From NCBI GenBank assembly GCA_032209605.1, contig JASFXZ010000001.1:37266619-37330618 (forward strand): a stretch of DNA of 64,000 nucleotides, read 5' to 3'. This document shows positions 37,301 through 47,500 of this stretch, piece by piece. The first letter of the stretch is position 1. Each line of letters starts with the position of its first letter. The stretch is from Mactromeris polynyma (lineage: Eukaryota > Mollusca > Bivalvia > Venerida > Mactridae). The translations under genes and the position numbers were made by a program. Below the pieces are notes generated by a model. The model saw only the letters and a program-made list of their open reading frames with translations, had not been told where the DNA came from and did no database searches.

Positions 37301-39511
37301 GATATTGTGAGTGGCTTTCGCTCTCAATCAGTCGTACTCGTTTTTTCGGAGGACGGATTGCATCAGCGTGTGGTCTATTCTGATAGATGTTCACATCAAA
37401 TTTCGACCACGGTCCGGAAGATGGACAGCGAACCAAGTGTTGATACCTCCATACAGGCTAAAATGTGCACTCGCATCGGATTTGAGTACGCGTTCATCTC
37501 GCAATGGTAAGAATTCGGATAAACATTCGTTTATGAAGCTGTTTGACATTTAGACGATCGCAAAATGCTGCATATTTGTCGTAGACCGATACGCGAAAGT
37601 CGGCCATGTTTGTTTGGATTTCTGACTGCGCGTATGAATATGTGATGCGGCCCTAATTTGCATAAATAATCCACTAGTGTAATACGAGAAATAATGCATA
37701 GGTTATAATCACTCCCGCGCCGTATGTTATGTGATAAATTGAGAAACTAGTTCTAACAGTCTCGGATACAGCTTCCTGTGTTACTTACTAGTATTCTCGC
37801 CAATTTCGGGAATTGTGACATTCATGATCAAGCCCTGCTCCACGCGGGACCCGAACAACCGATTGACAAATATCGATTCGTAACATCAATAAATAAAAGT
37901 AACCATAAAAGAAGGAATTATAATTGTTACCGCGTGTGCCCTACATCCAGTATTGTAGACAATATCCCCTGCTACTGTCACGATCTGTTCTATGTAGCAT
38001 TGCTAAAATGAAATATCAAAAATACATGAACAGTAAAACCTCGATAATAAGACCAACATTGGGACCCTTGAAAACTGGTCTTCTTATTGAAGTGGTCTTA
38101 ATATCGAGGTTGAATATAGAGCAAAACAGTAAAAGTGGACTTGAAAATTGCGTTCTTAATTTCGTGGTGGTCTAATTATTGAGATGGTCTTTTAGTGAGG
38201 TTTTACTGTCATGATTGCAAATTTCTAAAAAGTCAGTAAACGTGATTTTTAATGCAAACACACTCATCTATGAAGACCATATTTGGGAAAGGGAAACACG
38301 GAACTTGCTTTCGTACTGTTAGTGTTTTCTACCGTCTATATTTCAGCTGTATGTAGATTTGAAATTATACCATATTTTCAAGTTTATGCAGTAGTGTGAT
38401 TTACATATTCCATAAATATTGAATGGTTTCGGTATCAGTGTAAAACGAACGACCCGTACCTCTGTAGGTGCACACGTGACAACACTTCTACATGCTGTTG
38501 GGTCAGCAATATTTCGGCACTCAAAACACCTGACCGCAAAACCTGAAAATATTTCATACCAAAAGCTTTGATGTTATAAATATTACTACATAGAGGATCT
38601 AACATGAGTGTTCATGTTTTAGTGAATTTATTAAAAGAGTCGATCGAAATGATACATTACGAGACTGTGTCAAGTATTCCATGTTTATTTTGTCAAAAAG
38701 GTACATACAACTGCGACAATAAGTAGTGAGTGTTTAAAATACTTTTAGTCTAGTTAAGGTCCGTAAGAATATGCAGCACACTCTTAGATACGTTTGTCAA
38801 CATCCAAACCATGATAAATCCAGCCAAGCCTTTACAACGTACAGATTTGAACAAATCAGCGTCCAGATTACAAAGAAGTTCGGCTGTTAAAATTGGCATC
38901 GACAATTAACTGTAGATTGGATTGGCTTAGTACGGCTTTGCCAAAAAAACTCTATGCAACGAAAAAGAACAAGCGATTCTAAAAATACAACGGACAAGTG
39001 AAAAGTTTTTATATTGGTAGACATCTAAACAGGCACGTAACATCCTTTATGATTAAAAGTGTACAAACACAAAGTCTAAGAGTACAAATGTATCGCTACA
39101 ATGTCTATAATAAATGTCACCTATGTAAAATGCTTGTTAGGTATACAGTCATCTTAATCTAGCTTTTCATATACTATATATATTACTAATTCATGGACAA
39201 TTTTTAAGGAGTTTATGTCTTGATTAAACTTTGCCACTGGCACTAATATTTTGTGAAACAATTTCTCCAGAGCTGCCTGAATGTAGGTGTCTCATTAGTG
39301 AGAAATGGCTGACCCTTCACAGTATATAAAACTTTACATGTGATATATATATTTAGTTTGGATATGTTCTGAAAACCATTGTTGCAGATACTGATCACAT
39401 ATCCAACATCAATTCAAGTAATGAAAGTCTATTTAAAGTTGAACACTTACTGTATTTCAAAACATTTAAAAACACGATCGTAACTAGTAGCGCAGTTTTG
39501 ACAACTTCCAT
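24268..39511 (-). CDS. Secreted Ly6/uPAR - C-type lectin multidomain protein
   Basis: Fifteen exons assembled by eye on the minus strand: 39451-39511, 38460-38542, 37931-38002, 36627-36801, 35056-35153, 33289-33487, 32104-32283, 31335-31610, 30259-30444, 29715-29975, 28393-28508, 27836-27916, 26702-26798, 25126-25314 and 24268-24509. All borders are GT/AG, phases agree throughout, and the sum is 2316 nt (771 residues). Layout by residue: signal peptide 1-~22, Ly6 about 25-130, partial Ly6 131-~190, Thr/Pro linker to ~229, CTLD1 230-~370, CTLD2 382-530, Pro linker plus Ly6 531-628, CTLD3 629-771. There is no C-terminal hydrophobic anchor, so the product should be secreted. C-type lectin domains commonly bind sugars with calcium; Ly6 domains are three-finger disulfide folds mediating protein contacts. 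No ligand can be inferred. It could instead be two or three adjacent genes, but only one signal-peptide exon is visible and phases are continuous. Confidence 0.8.
24830..25105 (+). repeat. Dispersed repeat family C, partial copy in a lectin intron
   Basis: Matches the internal part of the large inverted-repeat arm near 59325-59665: aataggtcgaa, gcacatggggaaa, ataataaccata, ggaactgtcagtaaa and gatttccaacacac. It includes a poly-G run at 24848. Confidence 0.65.
25585..25650 (+). repeat. Degenerate tRNA-like sequence
   Basis: The stretch tttgtagaacgttcgactgt, then ggaagtcgagagatgc, resembles a decayed D arm and anticodon arm. The ends do not fold into an acceptor stem. It is a possible SINE relic in a lectin-gene intron. 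Confidence 0.3.
26504..26673. mobile_element. MITE, family A (pogo-like ends)
   Basis: It starts TA|cagtcggacctcgtttattc and ends with the inverse gaataaacgaggtccga. The final few bases of the right end have diverged. It lies immediately downstream of the exon 26702-26798 donor, in the intron before CTLD3, and is related to 18468-18645. Confidence 0.8.
26702..28508 (-). CDS. Pro/Thr linker and Ly6/uPAR domain 3 (exons 11-13)
   Basis: Exon 28393-28508 reads VPTTPAPIPTAPHGPLCYTC, then ECTNTTMCGPSQ. Exon 27836-27916 reads ECLLHVSPELSAAAG to YTSSCVFTT. Exon 26702-26798 reads ACAVIASLHGNDDCHAKCC with NTDLCN following. The CCNTDLCN end is the textbook Ly6 motif. All three sub-exons are present, with phases 1-0, 0-0 and 0-1. 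Confidence 0.87.
28831..28873. repeat. (GGAC)n-type tetranucleotide repeat
   Basis: A run of gacggacggacgg repeats lies in the intron between CTLD2 and Ly6 domain 3. Confidence 0.85.
29715..30444 (-). CDS. C-type lectin domain 2 (exons 9-10)
   Basis: Exon 30259-30444 begins ENTCKTGHFYDTYTGICIKI after splicing and includes KSACEHFGDQLVTID. Exon 29715-29975 carries TYWIGAND, YTNWGGGNE, NQQPDMGSQDC and YRWHDDKC, ending YICE. It is closely similar to CTLD1, indicating tandem duplication; WIGAND is nearer the family's WIGL-D core. The exon exits in phase 1 (ACT G|GTATTT) and joins exon 11 to read GTVPTTPAP. Confidence 0.87.
30840..31278. repeat. 20-bp tandem array (~21 copies)
   Basis: The unit is acgttagatatcaccggagt with variants. 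A block of about 100 bp with agccgaattacg and agccgaaatacg is itself duplicated, so there is higher-order structure. It lies in the intron between CTLD1 and CTLD2. Confidence 0.9.
31335..32283 (-). CDS. C-type lectin domain 1 (exons 7-8)
   Basis: Exon 32104-32283 starts CKSDHFHDDITGMCIKI and includes EAKQACESIGDRLVTVD. Exon 31335-31610 carries FYWTSAYD, YTNWGGGDE, NQQPDD and QDCVLLWGADGYRWADDHC, ending FICE. Six cysteines make it a long-form CTLD. NQQPD is the galactose-type variant of the EPN/QPD motif; WAD stands in the place of WND. The acceptor of the second exon is the downstream AG (ttcagctag|CGAAAG), required by phase. If the weak donor CAG|GTTTTA is not used, translation would stop at 31318-31320. 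Confidence 0.85.
32440..32990 (+). repeat. Dispersed repeat with internal duplication and GGAC tail
   Basis: Two diverged units of about 170 bp share caaggtgcaaaact-like text, ctggtgaacattcctgtaaa and tttggagatatga, each ending gacacaagatt. A ggacggacagacgg tail and a poly-C run follow. It is non-coding and sits in the intron before CTLD1. From memory, this type is common in bivalve introns. Confidence 0.65.
33289..35153 (-). CDS. Ly6/uPAR domain 2 (incomplete) plus Thr/Pro linker (exons 5-6)
   Basis: Exon 35056-35153 carries TPPSQRGPYCFSCDSTQDPA and CNNVTVC. Exon 33289-33487 carries CPANCCYNDFCNHAC and then a linker rich in Thr, Pro and Ser (TTSPVFPSATSAHTHL), likely O-glycosylated. The middle exon that supplies two cysteines in domains 1 and 3 was not found between 33488 and 35055. 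Because that exon is phase 0-0, its absence leaves the frame intact. By the canonical Ly6 pairing, loss of these two cysteines would leave C1 and C4 unpaired. Confidence 0.75.
34340..34580. repeat. Degenerate ~70-bp tandem repeat
   Basis: Three loose units are marked by atgtccaaacatagaatg, atgtcacagacatagac and atgtcacaaacatagaatg, each with a gttcgt segment. They lie in the intron where the missing Ly6-2 middle exon would be expected. Confidence 0.5.
35497..35605. mobile_element. MITE with long hairpin
   Basis: The arm ttattggatttattaaacga followed by gtcgtct is mirrored by agatgacgagtttaataaat and tcaataa. The preceding text gaggatcttacatgagtg matches 37184 and 38593, which read gaggatctaacatgagtg, so this is a family with at least three copies inside this one gene. 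Confidence 0.7.
35635..35730 (+). repeat. Dispersed repeat, copy 2
   Basis: Same repeat as 10946-11066 and in the same orientation; shares tttggcacac and cacatgatcatagatattg. Confidence 0.7.
35837..35960. mobile_element. MITE family B, truncated copy
   Basis: It starts TA|cagtaaacctcaataataag and proceeds through gtcttctcattgaggtggtc, but the right terminal repeat is missing. Confidence 0.65.
36627..38542 (-). CDS. Ly6/uPAR domain 1 (exons 2-4)
   Basis: Three exons. Exon 38460-38542 carries CFECRNIADPTACRSVVTC. Exon 37931-38002 carries CYIEQIV and DIVYNTGCRAHA. Exon 36627-36801 carries SCGSGL and the C-terminal signature ECCQNDFCNNEGC. The ten-cysteine spacing (CxxC, C, C, C, C, C, CC, C) and the CCxxDxCN motif define the Ly6/uPAR family. 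Exon phases are 1-0, 0-0 and 0-1. The third exon has a longer loop than usual, including KRATDLSICIE. Confidence 0.85.
37182..37270. mobile_element. MITE copy (gaggatctaacatgag family)
   Basis: Carries tagaggatctaacatgagtg, ttgaatttatcaaacgagtc and taatgcgaggctttg, as in 38590-38665. The right boundary is unclear; open frames at 37289-37553 have no recognised motif. Confidence 0.55.
38031..38208. mobile_element. MITE family B, full copy
   Basis: The terminal inverted repeats cagtaaaacctc and gaggttttactg are intact. The interior reads gataataagacc and ggtcttcttattgaagtggt. It lies in the 457-bp intron between the first two Ly6 exons. Confidence 0.85.
38590..38665. mobile_element. MITE copy (gaggatctaacatgag family)
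   Basis: Contains gaggatctaacatgagtg and tgaatttattaaaagagtcg, close to 37182-37270. It is located in intron 1 of the lectin gene. Confidence 0.55.
39451..39511 (-). CDS. Exon 1: signal peptide of the Ly6-lectin gene
   Basis: The exon encodes MEVVKTALLVTIVFLNVLKY and ends A|GTAAGT (phase 1). It has a charged start, then a hydrophobic core (ALLVTIVFLNVL). The ATG has G at -3 and G at +4. Joining to exon 2 gives SFAVRCFEC, so cleavage before the first Ly6 cysteine is likely. Confidence 0.8.
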
Positions 39512-39579
39512 ATCTGTTCTTTCGGCCTGATTAGTAACTTGTTTATGATACTATGACTATGCTGTTCCGTACATACACG

Positions 39580-39586
39580 ATATAAG
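39580..39586 (-). promoter_or_regulatory. Possible TATA box of the Ly6-lectin gene
   Basis: TTATATC on the minus strand, about 70 bp upstream of the ATG. It is a weak match and AT-rich DNA gives many such hits, so position is the only support. Confidence 0.25.
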
Positions 39587-39657
39587 TCTCGCTCAAGGTC
39601 AAATGTTTTACTTGTCACGTTGAACGTGTTGAAAAACTTAGCTTCTCACGAAATACT

Positions 39658-40025
39658 CATTCGGAAAACCTCGGACAAATACGTCCAGTGCCTCGGATGT
39701 TCGTAAAGCACTACTTTCATAAATATCATTCGAATATCATGTAAACAATATGGTGGAGTGAACGCTAGAGTGCTGATGAAACGGGATTAGAATCACATAT
39801 TAAAGCTATATGGAGACTGAAATATGTGAGTTTTAACTAGAAATGACAACGATAATCCATTTCTTATGTGAATTTATCGAAGTTATTGAAGTTAAATCAG
39901 TTTTACGAGAACTAATTTTTGACCGCACAAAATGTTTAAATTTGCCACATAGTGCTCCGCCTGACATACACTAGAGGATGTTCGTAGAGTAACGAAGTGG
40001 TACGGAAATATCCGAGAGCTGTCGA
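39658..40025 (-). repeat. 370-bp dispersed repeat, copy 2, upstream of the lectin gene
   Basis: Inverted relative of 1271-1642, ending about 147 bp upstream of the lectin ATG. In the direction of the gene it contains gccatattgtttac-like text and catccgaggcactgg. It probably overlaps the proximal promoter. Confidence 0.8.
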
Positions 40026-40794
40026 GAATGACAAAAGTACTAACTCGCCATTTAGTATTTTGAGAAGCTTCAATCTGACAAAGGGATCGGAAAAGATGAA
40101 CGTGATTTTGAAATACTTTTTGCATCGACATTTTTCTATTAGCTCAGTGCAGTTGACTAGGAAATAGCACAGCTTAATGCTGACAAAATCTACAGAAGAT
40201 GAAGCCAATAGCTTTATAGAATATAATAATCATTCTTTATTTAAAGATGGACGCTCGATAAGCCTACAGGGCTTAGAAAATGTGTGAAATAGTACTGGTG
40301 GGTTAGCACTTTTGACCAGTATATCATATAGCAGTAAAAGACAGCAATTATGGAAAGATTCAACTGTAAATGTACAATATAGAAATCTAACACGACGTTT
40401 CCAAATCTATTCGACACTTAAGCACTCAAAGGGACTCAGATCAACTGCAATGTTCTAAATATAGTTAGCAATCTATTCACTTGAACTAATTTCAAAGAGT
40501 TTGTCGAGTGCAATGTGCACTGATGAGATGATGTCTGTCTTATTACCATTACCGTTAGTACTAAATATACTTACAGCTGCATCAGGAATCGGGCTTTGCA
40601 TTTCAGAAAATAAATACCGGTTGTTAGGATTTTAAAGCTAGCGCATTTAGTTCAATTTCGGGTAATATGAAAGTAAAGTGAGCGAACTGATTGGGCTTGC
40701 TATGATTTAAGCTGACCACATTAATCTGGCGACTAATCATGGTTTAAGATAAATAAAAAATGACCTTCATGTCGATAAGCAGTGATAAATGAGA

Positions 40795-41370
40795 GAGAAT
40801 AAACTGCTACAGGGAACGCCACATACATAAGACAGTGCCTCGCCACACAGATCTCGGGGAAAACAACAATCCATAAAATATAAGACATTTGAGGAGGCTC
40901 AATGGTACGTACGTAAAGGAACAGGGACACAAGAAACGGCCTGTCCGACCATAAGGGATAGGAGAATCTAAGTGGACACACATTGGGGAGATTTATGGAT
41001 GGAATACATTACAGAACAATTCAAGAAAGCTGACAACAATAGTATATACATTTGATCATATGCATGCACGATAAGGCCGGATATAACTGTTAGGGCACTT
41101 AAGTATGCACTTCCATATCCTGATTGTATTGCATTGTTCTTTCTCAACCATGTTAAACTTGTTGACTATCGAATACTCATTCACTCAGTCTCCTTATGGC
41201 ATGGATTGGCGTTTTCCTCGATAATAGAACCCAGCAGGTTGTTGTAGACGGGACGACTTCAAGAGAAGCTTAAAAAAAGAACCTCGGAGAATTGGAGGGG
41301 ACAACGAGAATGAAAAGAAGGGATGGAATACACATTACAGAAGAAGCAAGCTGGTAACGGACAGAAATAG
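40795..41370 (-). repeat. Dispersed repeat family C copies
   Basis: 40795-41042 (ctacagggaacgccacatac, gacatttgaggagg, gatggaatacattacagaac) and a second piece at 41235-41370 (ggaggggacaacgag, ggatggaatacacattacag) match the block at 59085-59310. Confidence 0.7.
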
Positions 41371-41399
41371 GGAAAATAAAGCAATTCTTATATCAGGCC

Positions 41400-43340
41400 A
41401 AGTAATTCTTAAATTCATACTCCCAATTTAAGATCAACTTTAGAGTACAGTTCGTCAGTTTGGAATCCATACAAACTGAAGGATACCCCCAAACCTAAAA
41501 GATGTGTAGAGAAGAGGCGCACGTTTTGTAACTAACAACTATGATAAGTCTCTGGTACAGTTTTTGACAATTTAAACCGATTGCAGTGGGAATACACCTT
41601 AAAAGAAAACAAAACGACCGTTTTACCATTTTCTATTAATTCCATTATGGGCTGGTTGATACAGGCATATCTGTTTTCATGATACCACATACAAGACCAT
41701 CCAGACATTATCACTTCTTAGCAACCAATTACCTTATACATGTACTCCTTATAACGGGGTGTGAACCAGGAATGAAAATCGACATAGAATTAGCATGAAT
41801 ATTCAAGGGAGACAATCCAAGCAGATAAACACGAAATTTCTAACATGGTTATCTCCCATAATTAACTAATAATGCGCAAGAAGTTGTCATTGTTTTTACA
41901 AGTTTATGTCATTTAACCACAACACACCAAATGACATCAATAACTAGGTTGTGTTTGTGGTGCTTCTTCTTGAAATGTTTTTTTCGGTGGATGGTGGGGA
42001 TGGTTTGGTGCACGGAAGCGCTAACATAATTTGAATTCGGCACAAATTAGACTTGTCCAGTCGGGGTAACGCAAAGAACTATATTTGTATGAATTGACCA
42101 ATTGAATGACTGTCGCGTAGTACTCCTCTGTACACCAAACTCTGTTGAGCAAGCGAACACCTTCACTTAGGAGCATCAACAATTTAGACCGTCATAGCAT
42201 AGCATCGATTATTGATTATTGACCAGTCTGACAGGTGTCATTTTCGTGTGGAAGGGAGACAATTCAAGTAAAAGGAAATGGCTTAAACAAAGCCGACAAT
42301 CAAGGGAGATCATCCTTGATATTTATCCCAGAAAGCTGCATATGATATGAAAACATTTCTCCTAGATTTGTGTCATGATTGTTAGTGACATGTTTACTTG
42401 TTTTGTTCCTTTTTTTATTATCAATATAAAGAACTGAGGCATTCAAATGTTAAAAGATCATACATAAATCCATACATATTGGTACTAAAGCAAATATTTC
42501 AATGAATAATTTGCAATACATTTTTTTATTTTCAGGTGAAATTCTCAACGTAATAGTTTGTTGCGTTAAACATAATAACTTATTTAAACAAACAATATTA
42601 TTTACGTATTTATTTATATTATTCATTCATTGTAGCATTTTTTCTTACCATATTTATTTGTATTTAATATAGCCATAACTCCACTGTCATGGTAGAAAAG
42701 TGCTGCTGATTTCCAAAACACAAAATGATGATGTTTGCATTAAAATATCTAAATGCATGAGAAGCTAAGGGTACACTCAAGTACATTTCTAATTGATAAC
42801 TTTTTCAAATGTCATATTTTCCGAAATATGTACACTACGGCGCTTTCTAAATGATTCTCAAGACAAATCTATCAAATGTTACTCCATGTATCGACACGCC
42901 TAATAGACATATTACATGGTGATAGCGTAACGAATTTGTTTATTCCACTCCATATACATATTGCTAAACACGGTTGCTAGATTTTAGGGGGGAGTAGAGC
43001 GCGCGCCGGTCTGCCACCCCTAAATCTGCCTATGGAAATGTAAGTTTACGATACTTTTTTGAATTCATACGGGCCCATATCTCAGGTTTTCCAGGTTCAT
43101 ATCAAAGCATCATAATATATTTATATACAGGTACAATGATGAATAAACTACAGAAACATAGGATGACCAATTAGACAGTGGCACAGTGTACAATGCACAC
43201 ACTTCGTACATAAAAAATGGTAACTACCCAAACTGAACGTTTCATAAAATAAAAAGACAATGCAGCGTGTTTTTATAGGCATATTGCTATATTTGCCTTT
43301 CATGTTTTTTTGTAAAAGACTTGAACCTTACTATTCGATC
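41400..43340. other. Non-coding, nothing recognised
   Basis: AT-rich sequence with a few GC-richer patches (for example gagcgcgcgccgg near 42998) and no convincing exon, RNA gene or structured repeat. Confidence 0.45.
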
Positions 43341-43360
43341 GGTCAAACCGAACCCTTTTG

Positions 43361-43645
43361 TTATCACAAAATGCCTTTACTCTTCAAATAGCTTTCACAC
43401 CTGCCCACCAGTCTTGTCAACCCGTTTGTTTGTTATCACAAAATGCCTTTACTCTTCAAATAGCTTTCCCACCTGCCCACCAGCCTTGTCAACCCTTTTG
43501 TTTGTTATCACAAAATGCCTTTACTCTTCAAATAGCTTTCACACCTGCCCACCAGTCTTGCGAACCCTTTTGTTTGTTATCACAAAATGCCTTTACTCTT
43601 CAAATAGCTTTCACACCTGTCCACCAGTCTTGTCAACCTAAAGGG
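43361..43645. repeat. 72-bp tandem repeat, four copies
   Basis: The unit starts ttatcacaaaatgcctttac and recurs at 43361, 43433, 43505 and 43577, exactly 72 bp apart. Being a multiple of three, it keeps two overlapping plus frames open (106 and 152 codons), which I regard as artefacts. Confidence 0.95.
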
Positions 43646-43800
43646 CAACCTTCCCACTCAGTGACAAGTACGCATATACTCACTTCCAATTTGGGACTTG
43701 TCGAGTTCATGGTCCAACCACGCCAAAGGCAGGATTTGAGTTCTCGACCCTCGGATCAGGCGCTACCCCTTCACCACTATGCCTCTTTCAGTAGATTTGT
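43646..43800 (-). mobile_element. tRNA-derived SINE-like element
   Basis: On the minus strand, a tRNA-like stretch with tggtgaaggggtagcgc (A-box region) and gaactcaaatcctgcc (B-box region) is followed by ggcgtggttggaccatgaac and cgacaagtccc. From memory this resembles mollusc tRNA-SINEs. The 72-bp repeat abuts it. Confidence 0.5.
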
Positions 43801-44384
43801 TTTTGACATTCGCTAATACAAATCTCAAAAATGCACTGGATGACTTTTAAACTGTGATAAACAGGCACATACCGTTCGGCAATTCGTGGACACATGCCAA
43901 TCAGGACATACCAATTTTAACTTTTAGTGAAACGTTTACATATTCACTATATCAACACATTTGAATTCAAAATTGTTATTCGGTTGAATCTGGCTTCGTC
44001 TGTTCATTTCTACTGCAAAGTATAAGACATGTATATATGCTTATAGAATGTTAGCGCTGGGTGGTCGAAATTATATAAACTATTATTATTGTGAAAAATT
44101 GATGTGTTTACTGCGAACAGATACACGCTAAAACTAACACGTATTGTCATTATGTGTATTTGTTTGCAGGAAAGTTGTGAAAGACGTAAAACAAAATCAA
44201 TATAATTAACCACTTTTTGAGTTGTTAATATTTTGACATTGTTTGAGCGACGTGTGCCATTTTGTATTGCGTCTCAAAATAAAGGAAGATCACAGATGCA
44301 AAGTTTTCACACCATTATTCAATTAAAGAAGCTTTCAATTGCTATATAATTTGGTAAACGTTGGTCAACCCGTGACAGTAAAAC

Positions 44385-44525
44385 ATGGAACGCCACATAC
44401 ATACGACAGTGTCTCTCCACACATTCCTCCGGGAAAACAACGATCCATAAAACATAAGACATTTGAGGAGGATCAAGGATACATACGTAAGGGAACATGG
44501 GCGCAATGAATGGCCTGGCCAAACT
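44385..44525 (-). repeat. Dispersed repeat family C, partial copy
   Basis: ggaacgccacatacatacga, aacaacgatccataaaac and gacatttgaggagg match the copies at 40795 and 50405. Confidence 0.75.
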
Positions 44526-44599
44526 AGTAAGAACTGCTTTACTGTATATAATGATTAAAGAATAAAATGCCAATTTTGAAGTAATCTCCACTGTTTATA

Positions 44600-47500
44600 T
44601 TCTAAATCAAAGAAAAACAATCGAAAAAACCAAGGTACGTATGTTCATGTGGTGACTAATATTCCTTTGCACTTTTATTGCAACGAAGTCAAATTTTCAT
44701 ATAACAAAGGTCCACAACTATGTTTCCCTGGGATACAAGGGACAATATATTCAAGGTGCACAACCTCGTAGTATGCAGATCTAAAATACTTGTCGCAGCA
44801 CTTAACATAACATACAAAGCCAAACAATTTTTCACCTACTGAAGGTCTATAACTCCATTATCGCTTGGTGGACGGGCGTGAAACGAAAATACTTAAGTAT
44901 TGTGAACTTAACTGTCTTCAATATTTCTATGAATTGTTTAGCATTAGCAATCAAAAGGTTTGGAATTTTGACTTCCGCGCGAGAAAAAAATAGGTATTTT
45001 TTTCTGTTGATATAAAATAATCACCAGTAATTACAGGCAAAATAGTTATAGAGAAAAATGTACTCGAATAAATTCTTTTAGTAGTATCTTTTATCAGTCT
45101 TAAAAATATATCATTAAATAAATTATTAGAAAAAGACAATTATAGTCAAAATGTATTCTTTCGAGACATATATATTACAAATTTCTTATATAAAAAAAAT
45201 AGAGCTTTAGAAAAAAATCACATGCTAGCTTATTAAACTTATTTAGCGCTGTTTGCTTAATCAAATCCCAAATATTGAGGTTCAACTGTTCAAGTGATAT
45301 GAACGACACAAGTTTTAGAGAACAAACGGGCGGACTGACGATAGGACCAGTGTACACGGATCAAACTATGTGCCGTGCAAACAATGCACAAAAAGCAGAC
45401 TTTTTCTTTCACACTCGGATACGAGTGTATATGAAGTAAGTTTAAACCAAAACTCAGTGTATCATGAAAATTGAAACTTTTAAAGATGAAATTATCAGGC
45501 ACCTATTTCAAATATATTCTTCGACAGTCTTTCAAGTGGATATAACCTTGTTTTCGGAGAATATCAAACACGGCGTGTATGGCATTTGCAGAAACCATCG
45601 TATACTCACAAGGGTTGTCCACTAACTTATGTTGAAGAATGACTCTCTTAAATTAATACAAAAGTATATCAAAACATTGATTTGAAAGTGTGGAAATTAT
45701 ATTCATAAATATTGTAAAGTTTACGTCTATTTTTTTAATATATAGCTGATAATAACGCGACTTTTCTGCATAGCTTGATTGGAAATATGAAGGAGGCGCG
45801 GAAGCTTTTTCTCATGCATTGTTGGCCTTGTTGGGTCAGTTCAGTCGCCTCGTTTATACAATATTTGTTAAAGTTTTGGAAAAGAAACTAGCCTAAATGA
45901 AGGTGTTTATTGATAACGAAACACAATGACATTGAGAAATCACCTACAAGCACGATACATGCTTAGCATTTTAATTTTCTTCAAATATCCAGACTAGTCA
46001 GAACTGGTATATACAAAACAAATATAAGAATAAGTCACAAATTAAGTTTTAAAGGTTTTAAAGTTTATATGAGAAAGTATGATGTTGTATAATCAAATTG
46101 AACAGACACATACAGTTATCATCAACTTTTACCCAATCACTACTATACGTGGTGTGTTCTTTGTTTTGCAACTAACTCAGTGACTTATGTTTTTCAGCGT
46201 AAAACACTCGCACGTACACACATTTGATATATATAAAATATACGAACATTAATATAACATTAAGACACTCTTTGGACATAAATCGTACGAAAACCAAATA
46301 CTTTTCCATATACAGTCATACCTGGGAGTGGATTGAAGTTGTTTGCATAAGGTATACCATATACATATCAATTAACAACTTAAATATAAGAACAAAAGAA
46401 ATGTTTATGGAAGGAAATTTTCAGAAGAATTAATATTACGTAGACAATGCGTTTTCATTTACAGGATATTATCTTGTCTATTAATCACACAAGTTGTAAC
46501 AACGCATCTGTGACTTTATGTTGTATTGCAATTTATTTGTTAAGTGTGGATATGTTCAAGTTCATAGTTTGCAATTACCACATACTAAATGTCATTAATA
46601 AAAATCGGAATAACAAAATTGCATAAACGAAACTACATGAAAACAGCTATACTGACATGTCAATGTGTTTAAAATCAAAGCATCCTGATTTAAGTACATG
46701 TCCGATTATATGGACAGTTGATAACTAATTGAGATAACTACACCAACCCCTCAATTTACTTATGTTCTCACAGAATTTCTAATATAAAACGTGTTTTTAA
46801 TTTATCATGATTCATGTATATATATGTATCGATAATTACTACTCAGAATAATTGATTTCATTTTTAAACTTAACCACTTTCATTTATTACTTCATTTTAA
46901 TGAGGATTATCAAACAGCAAAACACATTAGGGTAAACAGTCCAATAAAGGTCTGTTTTAATTGAGAAATGAAAGAAATCTGCTTTCATAGTTTTACAACC
47001 CTTTATATACATTATCATACAAAATGTTGTGATCATAGAATTTATTTATATTTTTAAGAAAGAACAATACTTTTTCCAGAAGGAGTTTCAAGTTGTACTG
47101 CATTAAATTTAAGAAAGAACCAAACGTGACCTAATGTAAAAGTCTTGTCTATTTACTAAATAATATTGTAGTTTTTTCTAATTGTCATCAGTCAAATTCA
47201 TTTGAAAAGAAAACTAATGGAAGAAAATGAACTGTCTCCACTAGTATAGCATTTTATTTAATTTACTTTTTTATCAATTTTCAACTTATTTGGGTGGGTG
47301 AATATGGTGATTTGAAGGACAATATACACATCTGAACCACCTTTGGTTCTGGCAGAAATGATTTTAAGACTCTCCAAAGATTTTCCTAAGGTATGATACG
47401 AAAGAAAGATTTATACCGGATGGTGTGAGAATTATATTACATTACAATGTGTGGCTGGCTGCTAGTCTAATTGTGGTCCGATGTCTTCCATTCATGAAGA

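Noticed and set aside
43321..43816. Plus-strand frames of 106 and 152 codons
   Set aside because: Both are produced by the 72-bp tandem repeat, a multiple of three, and one runs on into a SINE-like element.
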